Shown: positions 50,166 through 58,359 of the stretch, one piece after another
Numbering within the stretch: the stretch's first letter is position 1
Layout of the letters: every line of letters starts with the position of its first letter
DNA from: CAXYVC01 sp964292295
GTDB taxonomy: Bacteria; Acidobacteriota; Holophagae; Holophagales; Holophagaceae
Length of the DNA: 59,846 bases
Assembly: GCA_964292295.1 (NCBI GenBank)
Contig: CAXYVC010000002.1
Coordinates: 1 to 59,846 of the forward strand
Direction: 5' to 3'
Program-made: the position numbers and the translations under genes
The notes under the pieces: model-generated
What the model was told of the DNA's origin: nothing
Seen by the model: the letters and a program-made list of their open reading frames with translations, nothing else
Database searches by the model: none

Positions 50166-51748
50166 TGGACGCTGCACTGCGATTCAAGGTGGCCTCCGAG
50201 CCCTGGGAGTTCGAGGCCATCGCCCGCATGAACCACCGGACCTTCGCGGAGGAGATCCCCCAGCACCACGCCCGGCCCGACGGCCTGCTGGTGGACAAGT
50301 TCCACGCGGAGAACACCTATCTCATCGCCCTGAAGGGCACGGAGCTGGCGGGCATGCTGTGCGTGCGCGCCCGCCGCCCCTTCAGCCTGGACGCCAAGCT
50401 TCCGGACCTGGACCGCCACCTGCCGCCCGGGCGCAGTGCCTGCGAGATCCGCCTGCTCTCCATCGCCCCGGAGCACCGGGGCGGGGCCATCTTCCACGGC
50501 CTGCTCACCCGCATGGGGCGCTTCTGCCTGGACGAAGGGCACGACCTGGCCCTGATCTCGGGCACCGTGCGCCAGCTCAAGCTGTACCGCCACGTGGGCT
50601 TCGAGCCCTTCGGCCCCTTGGTGGGCGACGCGGAGGCGCAGTACCAGCCGATGTTCCTCACCCGGGAGACCTTCCAGGAGCGCTTCCCGGGATTGGCCCC
50701 CACCCTGAACCTCAGCCCCGGCCCCGTGCACATCGCGCCCGAGATCCGGCGCGCCCTGGCCCGCCCGCCGGTGAGCAGCCGCAGCGAGGGCTTCCATGCC
50801 GTCCTGGACGACTGCCGGGCGCGCCTCTGCCGCCTGTCGGGCATGCCCCACGCCCAGATCCTGGTGGGCAGCGGCACCCTGGCCAACGACGTGGTGGGAG
50901 CCCAGCTCAGCCTGGAGCCGGGCCGGGGCCTCGTGCTCAGCAACGGGGAGTTCGGGGATCGCCTCATCGACCACGCCCAGCGTTTCCGCCTGGACTGCGA
51001 GACCCACGCACGGCCCTGGGGCGAGGCGCTGGACCTGGAGGCCGTGGCCCGAAAGCTCGATGCCATGCCGGAAGCGTCCTGGGTGTGGGCCGTGCACAGC
51101 GAAACCTCCACGGGCTTCCTGAACGATCTGGAGGGACTGAAGGCCCTGTGCCGGACCCGGGGCCTGAAGCTGGCCCTGGATTGCATGAGCAGCCTCGGCG
51201 TGGTGCCCCTGGACCTCTCGGGCGTGGCCTGGGCCACCTGCAGCAGCGGCAAGGCCCTGGGCAGCTTCCCTGGGCTCGCGGTGGTGCTGCACCGGGAAGC
51301 GCCCGCGACGGTGGGGCGCCTGCCCCGCTACCTCGACCTGGGAACCTGGCAGGCCAACGACGGCGTGCCCTTCACCCACAGCTCCAACCTCGTGATGGCG
51401 CTGGCCACGGCCCTGGACCGCTTCGATGGCGAAGGCCCCTTCGCGCGCCTGGCCGCCCTGGGCGCCGCCCTGCGGGAGGGCCTCGAAGCCCGGGGCTTCC
51501 GCATCCTCGCCCCCCGGATCCACGCCCACCCCTGCGTCTTCACCCTCGAGGTGCCGGAGGGCCTGGAGTCGGAAGAGCTGGGCCACGCCTTCGAGGAGGC
51601 GGGCATCCTCGTGAGCTACGCCAGCGGCTACCTCCAGCGGAAGCGCTGGTTCCAGCTCTGCGTGCTGGTGCCCTTCCCGGAGGAGCGCCTGGAAGGGCTC
51701 CTGGCGGCGGTGGAAGCCATCTGCCGCCCGGCGCTGGTCGAAGCCTGA
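50165..51748 (+). CDS. GNAT acyltransferase fused to class V aminotransferase
   Basis: A 527-residue fusion. Residues 1-175 are a GNAT/PEP-CTERM-type acyltransferase-like domain (CEIRLLSIAPEHRGGAIFHGL near 93-113 with the acetyl-CoA loop). Residues 180-525 are a class V PLP aminotransferase of the alanine-glyoxylate/phosphonate-pyruvate transaminase kind: LNLSPGPVHIAPEI start, VGSGTLAND, D339 in LDCMSSLG, and the PLP lysine K363 in CSSGKALGSFPG. Both active sites look intact. The ATG follows a GAGGTG site. The pairing suggests transamination coupled to N-acylation of the same compound (inference). Confidence 0.88.
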   Translation: MDAALRFKVASEPWEFEAIARMNHRTFAEEIPQHHARPDGLLVDKFHAENTYLIALKGTELAGMLCVRARRPFSLDAKLPDLDRHLPPGRSACEIRLLSIAPEHRGGAIFHGLLTRMGRFCLDEGHDLALISGTVRQLKLYRHVGFEPFGPLVGDAEAQYQPMFLTRETFQERFPGLAPTLNLSPGPVHIAPEIRRALARPPVSSRSEGFHAVLDDCRARLCRLSGMPHAQILVGSGTLANDVVGAQLSLEPGRGLVLSNGEFGDRLIDHAQRFRLDCETHARPWGEALDLEAVARKLDAMPEASWVWAVHSETSTGFLNDLEGLKALCRTRGLKLALDCMSSLGVVPLDLSGVAWATCSSGKALGSFPGLAVVLHREAPATVGRLPRYLDLGTWQANDGVPFTHSSNLVMALATALDRFDGEGPFARLAALGAALREGLEARGFRILAPRIHAHPCVFTLEVPEGLESEELGHAFEEAGILVSYASGYLQRKRWFQLCVLVPFPEERLEGLLAAVEAICRPALVEA

Positions 51749-51847
51749 AAGCAGGCTGCTCAGGTTCTGCCGGGGCTGCTTGAAGTCGGCCCTTCAAACC
51801 GTTGGTACCACCCCTTCGCGGTGCGCCGCCAGTCCACCCCTTCCACC

Positions 51848-51881
51848 CGAAGGCCCGGGGGCTCAGCCCTCCGGGCCTTCG
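51848..51881. terminator. Terminator overlapping the end of the MerR gene
   Basis: An 11-bp stem CGAAGGCCCGG/CCGGGCCTTCG encloses a GGGCTCAGCCC loop that contains the MerR stop codon. It sits between convergent genes and could serve both. Confidence 0.7.
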
Positions 51882-52318
51882 TCCAGATCAAGGGGCAGCA
51901 GGCCTCTGCTCCAGGCGCCCTGGTCGCTCCGGACGGGTTCCGGTGCGGGCGGGCGGGGCTTCCGGGGACGCGCAGGGGCTTCCTGGGGCACCGCGGGACG
52001 GACCAGCGGCCGCGCCAGACGGGCGTGCAGGGCGCGCAGCGCGCGGGCGACACCCGCCAGCCCCTCGGGCAGGACGGGGATCCGCGGCGCCTCGCCCTGG
52101 AGGAGGGCCCGGCAGTCCAGCACCGTGAAGCCCTCGTCCAGCCACTGCCGGATGGCCTTCAGGCGCGGGATCTCGTCGATGTGGTAGTAGCGCAGGTTGC
52201 CCCGGCTGCGCCGGGGCTGGATCTCCGGCAGGAGCTTCTCCCAGTAGCGCAGCTCCTTGGGGGTGGCGCCGGCGAGGCGCGCGGCCTCGCCGATCTTGAA
52301 CCAGAGGCGCGCCGCCAC
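51863..52318 (-). CDS. MerR family DNA-binding regulator
   Basis: A 151-residue regulator with an N-terminal MerR winged helix (about 5-75; WFKIGEAARLAGATPKELRYWEKL, then RRSRGNLRYYHIDEIPRLKAI). The C-terminal half is Ala/Arg/Pro-rich with no metal-binding cysteines, so it is not a metal sensor. It resembles the short HTH_MerR proteins of delta-proteobacteria. It starts one base after the NtrC-type regulator's stop, and is the last gene of the sensor-regulator operon. Confidence 0.88.
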   Translation of the reverse strand: MAARLWFKIGEAARLAGATPKELRYWEKLLPEIQPRRSRGNLRYYHIDEIPRLKAIRQWLDEGFTVLDCRALLQGEAPRIPVLPEGLAGVARALRALHARLARPLVRPAVPQEAPARPRKPRPPAPEPVRSDQGAWSRGLLPLDLDEGPEG

Positions 52319-52319
52319 C

Positions 52320-53699
52320 CTAGCCCTCCCGGGCTTCGACGCCCAGGGCCTTGAGGCGCTTGTAGAGGTTGGAGCGGTCCAGCCCCAGGCGCTCGGCCAC
52401 GCGGGTCATGTTGCCGTTCTGGAGGCGCAGCTCGCGCTTGATGTACTCCGCCTCGAACCACTCCCGGCCCTCCTTCAGGGTGGGGAACTCGGGGAAGCTG
52501 AAGGGGTCCGGCTCCGCCAGGTGGCGCACCGCCAGGGGGCCGAGGTCGCGGCTGGTGATCTCCGGGCCGCGGGCCAGGATCATCGCGCGCTCCATGAGGT
52601 TCTTCAGCTCCCGCACGTTGCCGGGCCAGTCGTGGTGCAGCAGGGTCTCCCGGGCGTCGGCGGAGAGGCGGCGGGGGGGGCGCCCGTAGCTGCGCGCGAT
52701 GCGCTGGATGAAGGCCTCGGCCATGGGGATCAGCTCCTCCAGGCGCTCGCGCAGGGGGGGCAGGCGCAGGGGAACCACGGCCAGGCGGAAGTACAGGTCC
52801 TCCCGGAAGCGGCCGGCCTTGATCTCCTCGGGCAGGTCCTTGTTGGTGGCGGAGATCACGCGCACGTCCACCCCCACCGCGCCGCCGCCGCCCACGGGCT
52901 CGATGCGGCCCTCCTGCAGCGCCCGCAGCACCTTGGACTGGGTCTTCAGGGACATGTCCCCCACCTCGTCCAGGAAGAGCGTGCCGCCGTGGGCCTCCCG
53001 GAACTTGCCCTTGTTGTCCCGGGTCGCGCCGGTGAAGGCGCCCTTCACGTGGCCGAAGAGTTCGCTCTCGATCAGCTCCTCGGGGATGGCGGCGCAGTTC
53101 ACCTCCACGAAGGGCCCGCGGGCCCTTCCGCTCTGGGCGTGCAGGAGGCTCGCCACCTCCTCCTTGCCGCTGCCGTTCTCCCCCGTGAGCAGCACGCGCC
53201 CCTCGGTGGGCGCCACCAGGCGCAGGTCCGCCATCAGGCGCTTCATGGCGGGGCTCTCCGCCATGAAGAAACGCTCGCCCTCGACCTCCTGGTGGAGGCG
53301 CAGGTTCTCCTCCTCCAGCCGGCGCTGCTTGAGGGCGTTGCCCACCACCAGCAGCAGGCGGTCCAGGTCGATGGGCTTCTCCAGGAAATCGAAGGCGCCC
53401 AGCCGGGTGGCCTGCAGGGCCGTGTCGATGCTCGCGTGCCCGCTGACCATCACCACCGGCAGCTCGGGACGCAAGCCCTTGGCGCGGCGCAGGACCTCCA
53501 GGCCATCCATCCCCGGCAGCCACACGTCCAGCAGCATGAGGTGGATGCCCTCGCCGTCCGCGTCCCCGAGCAGCTCCAGGGCCTGTTCGCCCCGCTCGGC
53601 CTTCAGCACCGCGTAGCCCTCGTCGGACAGACTCTCCCCGAGGGACCGCCGGATGCCCGGCTCGTCGTCCACGATGAGGAGGGTCTGGAGGGGCTTCAT
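52320..53699 (-). CDS. NtrC-type sigma-54 response regulator
   Basis: A 459-residue regulator with receiver (about 1-125; DD at 11-12, phospho-acceptor D58 in LLDVWLPGMDG), AAA+ domain (Walker A GENGSGKEE near 174, GAFTGA L1 loop intact in HVKGAFTGATRD) and Fis-type HTH at the end (MTRVAERLGLDRSNLYKRLK). It should activate sigma-54 promoters when phosphorylated by the sensor encoded 20 bases upstream. The target genes are unknown. Confidence 0.95.
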   Translation of the reverse strand: MKPLQTLLIVDDEPGIRRSLGESLSDEGYAVLKAERGEQALELLGDADGEGIHLMLLDVWLPGMDGLEVLRRAKGLRPELPVVMVSGHASIDTALQATRLGAFDFLEKPIDLDRLLLVVGNALKQRRLEEENLRLHQEVEGERFFMAESPAMKRLMADLRLVAPTEGRVLLTGENGSGKEEVASLLHAQSGRARGPFVEVNCAAIPEELIESELFGHVKGAFTGATRDNKGKFREAHGGTLFLDEVGDMSLKTQSKVLRALQEGRIEPVGGGGAVGVDVRVISATNKDLPEEIKAGRFREDLYFRLAVVPLRLPPLRERLEELIPMAEAFIQRIARSYGRPPRRLSADARETLLHHDWPGNVRELKNLMERAMILARGPEITSRDLGPLAVRHLAEPDPFSFPEFPTLKEGREWFEAEYIKRELRLQNGNMTRVAERLGLDRSNLYKRLKALGVEAREG

Positions 53700-53718
53700 G
53701 CTACGAGCCTAGCATCCG

Positions 53719-56700
53719 CTAGCTGGGTTCCGGCGTGACCAGGGGCAGCACGACGCGGAAGGTGGAGCCGGCCCCCTCGGCGCTCTCCACCTCCAGGCGT
53801 CCCTGATGGGCCTCCACCAGGCTGCGGCAGATGGCGAGCCCCAGGCCCCAGCCCTTGTCCGCATCCTCCGGGCGGGCCTGGCGGAAGGGTTCGAAGATGG
53901 CCTCCAGACGCTCCGCGGGGATGCCCACGCCGGTGTCCCAGACCTCCAGCACCCAGGCGTCCCCGCGCACCCGGGAGCGGATGCCCACAGTGCCGGGGGC
54001 GGGGGTGTATTTCAGGGCGTTCTCCAGGAGGTTGAAGAGCACCTGCTGGAGGGAGGCCGAGTCCGCCAGCAGGAAGGCCTGGGCATCGGCCGGGTCGAGT
54101 TCCAGCCGGGTCTCCAGGTCCAGGGCCTCCGCCTTCAGGCGCAGGGTGTCCGAAAGGCCGTGCAGGACCTCGGCCGGGTGGCACAGGCGCGGGTTGAAGG
54201 TCTCCACCTCGGCCTCCTCCCGGGCGTGGTCCAGCAGGGCCTTGAGGATGGATTCCATGCGCTGGGCCTCCCGGGTCATGACGCCCAGGGAGCGCGCGGC
54301 CTCGGGCAGGGCCGCGGCCCGGTCCTTCAGCAGGTCCGCGCTGAGGGTGATGCTCGCCAGGGGCGAGCGGAGGTCGTGGGCCACCCGCCGCACGAGTTCC
54401 ACGCGGCGCTCCAGGCTGCGCTTCAGCTGGCGGTGCAGGCGCTCCAGGCTGCGGTTGCGCAGCTCCAGCTCCTCGGTGCGCTCCCGCACGCGGTCCTCGA
54501 GCACCCGCGCCCTCCCGCGCAGGCGGCGCATCCGCCACTGCACCCCCAGGGCCGCGAGGCCCACGGTGGCGAGGACCAGCACGACGTGCACCAGCCTCCG
54601 CTGGTACCAGGCGGGACGGATGCGGAAGACCAGGGGCTCCCCCTCGGTCCACGCCACGCCGTCGCGGCTGGCCCGCACCCGGAACACGTAGCGCCCGGGT
54701 TCCAGCCGGGCGTAGCTCAGGCGGGCCGCCGGGTCCTCCGGTTCCCGCCAGCGGGTGTCCAGCCCGTCGATGCGCACCTGGAAGGCCGGAGGCGCCGCCA
54801 TCGCGGGCATCCCAAGGTCGAAGGAGAAGAGGAGGGCGCCGGGGTTGGGCCCCAGCTCCAGCCCGCGGGGCAGCCAGGCCGAGCCGTCCTGCCAGCGCAG
54901 CTCCAGCACCGTGGGGCGCGGCAGGGGCGGGTCCCAGGGGAGCTCCCGCGTGTCCAGGAGACTCACGCCGCCCACCATGCCGATCCACAGGCGCCCGCGG
55001 TGGTCCAGCATCACGGACTCCTGGGTCGTCTCGTCCGAGAGGAGGCCCCGTGCCCGGCTGAGGTGGAGGCTCCGCCCGCCCTGGCGGAGGCTCACCCCCA
55101 AGCCATGTCCCACCGCCAGGATGCCGCCCGGCAGCTCCCGCACCCAGTTGACGGTGTCGTGGGGCAGGCCCTCCCCGGCCCCCAGCCGGCTCCAGGCCCC
55201 ATGCCTCAGGACGTGGAGGCCGTGGAGCGTGCCCACCCACAAGCCCCCCTGCGCATCCTGGTACAGGGTGGACACGTAGGCCTCGGCCACGGGGCTGTCG
55301 CCGTACCGCCGCTCCCAGCGCCCTCCCTGGAAGCGGTACAGCCCCAGCCGGGTGCCCACCAGGAGGCCGTCCGGCCGGGCCAGGACGGCCGCCACCACGG
55401 GGTGCCCCGTTTCGGGCGGCGGGGGGTGGGCGGCCAGGAAGGGGCCGTCCGGGCCCAGCTCCACCAGCCCCTGGTCCAGGGTGCAGGCCCACAGGCGCCC
55501 CTGGTGGCGCAGGAAGCTGTGGACCATGGAGCGCGCGAGGGCGGAGGGGCCCGGCAGGATGCGGCCCCCCGCCAGCCGGGCCATGCCCTTCACCGTGCCG
55601 ATCCAGAGCCCGCCGCGCCCGTCCGGCTCCAGGGCCCACACCTCGAGGCTGGGCAGGCCCTCCCGCAGACCCCAGCGCCGGCGGATGCCCCGGCCCTCCT
55701 CCCACAGGCACAAGCCCGCGCTCCCGGCGATGTAGACCCGCCCCGGCGCGGTCTCCCGGAAGCACGTGGGCGTGCCGAGGCCCAGGTCCAGCCCCGTGTC
55801 GGGGTCCAGGTAGAGGCTCGACAGCCCCGGCGTGGCGAGCCCCAGCAGGCCTCCCCCGTCGGTGCCCAGCCAGAGGGTTCCGTGGCGGTCGCGCAGGGCG
55901 CTGACCACCGACTCCCGGGGCAGGCCGTCCCGGCGTCCGTACAGGCGGGCGCTGCCGTCCGCCCCCAGCCGGTACAGCCCGTCCGTGCCCAGCAGGACCA
56001 GGCGCTCCCCGCCGGGACCGAAGCCGATGCCCCGCAGGCGCACCGCGCGACCCAGGCCGGGCAGGGCCAGACGCTGCCAGGCCCCGTTCCGCCCCTGCAC
56101 CATCACGCCGCCCGGGAGGACCGCGTGCACCCGCCCGTCCGGAGCCGCCGCCAGCTGCAGGACGGGTTCCCGGGCCAGGTCCGCGGGCAGCGCGACGGGC
56201 GCAAGGCGCTGCCCGTCCCACCGGGCCAGGTTCCCCTGGCGGCTCCCCATCCAGACCCGGCCGGCCCCGTCCACCGCCAGGGCATAGAGGGGCAGGCGCT
56301 CCCAGGGCGCGGGCAGCGGGATCCGCTCGAAGCGCGTCCCGCGCTTCACGAAGAGGCCCGAGGGCGTGCCCGCCAGGAGGCGGCCCGCCCCGTCCTCCGC
56401 CAGGGCATAGACGCTCTCCGGGGCCAGTCCCTCCCGCGCGCCGTAGTTCGCCACGCGGCTCCCCCGCACCTCCGAGAGGCCGTCCTCCAGGCCGCCTACC
56501 CACACGGAGCCCTGGCGGTCCTGCATCAGCACGCTCGTGGCCCGCGCCCGGAGGCCCGAGCCGGGGCCGTAGACGCGAAAGCCCCCCGGGCCGAGGCGCG
56601 CCAGGGCCTCCTGGGTTCCCACCCACAGGAAACCGTCCCGGTCCTCCAGCAGGGCCGTCACCTGGCTCTGGGGCAGGCCGTCCCGGTGGTCATAGGCCCG

Positions 56701-56802
56701 GAAGGCCAGGCCCTGGCCCCGGAGCAGCCCTCCCCCGAGCGCCAGCAGGACGCCCAGAACGCGGAGGAAGGTTCCGGAGAGGCGAGAGGAAGGCTGCGGC
56801 AT
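53719..56802 (-). CDS. Two-component sensor kinase with periplasmic propeller
   Basis: A 1027-residue membrane sensor. A signal segment (FLRVLGVLLALGGGLLRG) is followed by about a dozen Reg_prop propeller blades (WVGTQEALARL, WVGGLEDGLSEV, WLGTDGGGLLGL, WIGTVKGMARL), a Y_Y_Y domain (about 655-720), one membrane helix (VHVVLVLATVGLAALGVQ), a coiled coil, HisKA with VRRVAHDLRSPLA, and a HATPase with NLLENALKYTP, DTGVGIP and GWGLGLAICR. The plan resembles hybrid two-component polysaccharide sensors, but the regulator is a separate NtrC-type protein. The ATG at 56802 is chosen as the last before the signal; no ribosome site is seen. Confidence 0.92.
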   Translation of the reverse strand: MPQPSSRLSGTFLRVLGVLLALGGGLLRGQGLAFRAYDHRDGLPQSQVTALLEDRDGFLWVGTQEALARLGPGGFRVYGPGSGLRARATSVLMQDRQGSVWVGGLEDGLSEVRGSRVANYGAREGLAPESVYALAEDGAGRLLAGTPSGLFVKRGTRFERIPLPAPWERLPLYALAVDGAGRVWMGSRQGNLARWDGQRLAPVALPADLAREPVLQLAAAPDGRVHAVLPGGVMVQGRNGAWQRLALPGLGRAVRLRGIGFGPGGERLVLLGTDGLYRLGADGSARLYGRRDGLPRESVVSALRDRHGTLWLGTDGGGLLGLATPGLSSLYLDPDTGLDLGLGTPTCFRETAPGRVYIAGSAGLCLWEEGRGIRRRWGLREGLPSLEVWALEPDGRGGLWIGTVKGMARLAGGRILPGPSALARSMVHSFLRHQGRLWACTLDQGLVELGPDGPFLAAHPPPPETGHPVVAAVLARPDGLLVGTRLGLYRFQGGRWERRYGDSPVAEAYVSTLYQDAQGGLWVGTLHGLHVLRHGAWSRLGAGEGLPHDTVNWVRELPGGILAVGHGLGVSLRQGGRSLHLSRARGLLSDETTQESVMLDHRGRLWIGMVGGVSLLDTRELPWDPPLPRPTVLELRWQDGSAWLPRGLELGPNPGALLFSFDLGMPAMAAPPAFQVRIDGLDTRWREPEDPAARLSYARLEPGRYVFRVRASRDGVAWTEGEPLVFRIRPAWYQRRLVHVVLVLATVGLAALGVQWRMRRLRGRARVLEDRVRERTEELELRNRSLERLHRQLKRSLERRVELVRRVAHDLRSPLASITLSADLLKDRAAALPEAARSLGVMTREAQRMESILKALLDHAREEAEVETFNPRLCHPAEVLHGLSDTLRLKAEALDLETRLELDPADAQAFLLADSASLQQVLFNLLENALKYTPAPGTVGIRSRVRGDAWVLEVWDTGVGIPAERLEAIFEPFRQARPEDADKGWGLGLAICRSLVEAHQGRLEVESAEGAGSTFRVVLPLVTPEPS

Positions 56803-56851
56803 GGGAGGGAGAAGGCGTCCTATCGTGCCACCATGGGATGCGAGGAACAGC

Positions 56852-57634
56852 ATGCTGGTGGATGCCCACTGCCACCTTCTCGGCAGAACCCAGGACCCAG
56901 ACAACCCCGAAGCGCTCATGGCCCGTGCCCGGGCCGCGGGTGTCGGGGGCTTCGTCGCCGTGGCCACGGGACCGGAGGAATACGACGCCGTGCTGGCGCT
57001 GGCCCGGCGCCACCCCGAGGCCTGCGCGAGCCTGGGGCTCCACCCCCACGAGGCGCGCGCCTGGACGGAAGACGGCGCCGCCGCCCTGGAGGCCCTGCTC
57101 GCGGACCCCGAGGCCCGCTTCGTGGGCGAGACCGGCCTGGACTTCCACTACGACCTCAGCCCCCGCGACGTGCAGGCGGAGGTGTTCCGCGCCCACATCC
57201 GGCTGGCGCACCGGGTGCGCAAGCCCCTCATGATCCACACCCGCGCCGCTGCGGCGGAGACGCTCGTGATCCTGGAGGAGGAGGGCGCCCGGGAGGTGGG
57301 CGGCGTCATCCACTGCTTCTCGGAGGACCGCGCCTTCGCGGCCCGGGCGCTGGATCTGGGCTTCCACCTGAGCTTCTCGGGCATCGTCACCTTCCCCAGG
57401 AAGGCGGAGGCCATCCGGGAGGTGGCCGCCTGGGCCCCGCTCGACCGCATCCTGGTGGAGACGGACACGCCCTACCTGGCGCCCGTCCCCCACCGGGGAA
57501 AGCCCAACGAGCCGGCCTACGTCGTCCACGTCGCCGAGGCCCTGGCACACCTCCGGGGGATCCCCCTGGAGGTGCTCGCATCCCACACCACGTCCAACCT
57601 GGAGGCCCTGTGCGGCTGGTCGCCCTGTTCCTGA
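56852..57634 (+). CDS. tatD: TatD family metal-dependent DNase
   Basis: A 260-residue TIM-barrel hydrolase. Metal ligands are in DAHCHLL near 4-10, GETGLDFHYD near 91-100, MIHTRAA, VIHCFSED and the late VETDTPYLAPVPHRG. TatD proteins are 3'-5' DNases or deacylases. The ATG at 56852 has GAGG eleven bases upstream and begins at the conserved motif. It is divergent from the sensor kinase and overlaps the next gene by 25 bases. Confidence 0.95.
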   Translation: MLVDAHCHLLGRTQDPDNPEALMARARAAGVGGFVAVATGPEEYDAVLALARRHPEACASLGLHPHEARAWTEDGAAALEALLADPEARFVGETGLDFHYDLSPRDVQAEVFRAHIRLAHRVRKPLMIHTRAAAAETLVILEEEGAREVGGVIHCFSEDRAFAARALDLGFHLSFSGIVTFPRKAEAIREVAAWAPLDRILVETDTPYLAPVPHRGKPNEPAYVVHVAEALAHLRGIPLEVLASHTTSNLEALCGWSPCS

Positions 57635-58263
57635 GCGCCACGGCCCTGGCCGCCCAGAAGGTGCCGCCCCTGCCCTGGGAGGCCGAAGGGACCCTCGCCT
57701 GGCAGGCCTCCTCCCCGGAGAAGCCGGAGGCGGCGCCCACGCCCTCCCGCCCTGCCGGGAGCCTCCGGGTGCGCCTGACGCCGGGCGGGAGTCTGGACCT
57801 CCTCGGCGCGCAGGGGATCGGGCGCCTGCGCCTGGGCCTGCCCGGGCGCCCCCTCCGGGCCTGGCGGGACGCGGGCGTGCCCCTTTCCCTGCAGGCCGCC
57901 GAGCACCTCTTCCCCGAAGAGACCCCCCTGAAGCAGGGCCTCAAGCGTCTGCCCATCGGCGAGGCGGACTTCCGCCCCGGCCTGGAGGGTCTCCTCTGGA
58001 TCCTGGAAGACGGGGAACGCTACCTCACGGTGGTGCATCCCGCCACAGGCCAGGCCCTCCACCTCCCCCTTCCCGGGGGGCAGGGGCTGGAGCCAGCCTG
58101 GGGGCGGGAACGCCTGGAGCTGAACCAGTCCGGGACGGGCGACGAAGAGAGCCGCCACTGGTCGATTCCCTGGCTGAGCCTGCTGCCGCACTTCCTGCGC
58201 CTGGCCACGCCCCCTCCGGCGCCGCCTCCCGGAAGCGCCCTCAAGCCCTTCCCCAAGGGTTGA
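57610..58263 (+). CDS. Secreted protein of unknown function
   Basis: A 217-residue protein beginning at a GTG with GGAGG five bases upstream, inside the end of tatD. It has a short signal peptide, MRLVALFLSATALAAQ. The mature part has a Pro-rich start, beta-rich middle (GSLRVRLTPGGSLDLLGAQG; GERYLTVVHPATGQ) and Pro-rich end. No family is recognised. It is coupled to tatD by a 25-base overlap. Confidence 0.75.
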   Translation: MRLVALFLSATALAAQKVPPLPWEAEGTLAWQASSPEKPEAAPTPSRPAGSLRVRLTPGGSLDLLGAQGIGRLRLGLPGRPLRAWRDAGVPLSLQAAEHLFPEETPLKQGLKRLPIGEADFRPGLEGLLWILEDGERYLTVVHPATGQALHLPLPGGQGLEPAWGRERLELNQSGTGDEESRHWSIPWLSLLPHFLRLATPPPAPPPGSALKPFPKG

Positions 58264-58359
58264 GCGGATCGTGATGGCACGGCCCTGGCAACCGCCTTCC
58301 GTCCACCCCATCCTTTCCGGATCGGGGCCCGGTCCGCTCCTGTTTGACGGAGGAACCCC

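Noticed and set aside
53806..58263. A 1485-residue plus-strand open frame
   Set aside because: It is antisense to the sensor kinase for most of its length. Only the last 217 residues, from the GTG at 57610, are coding.
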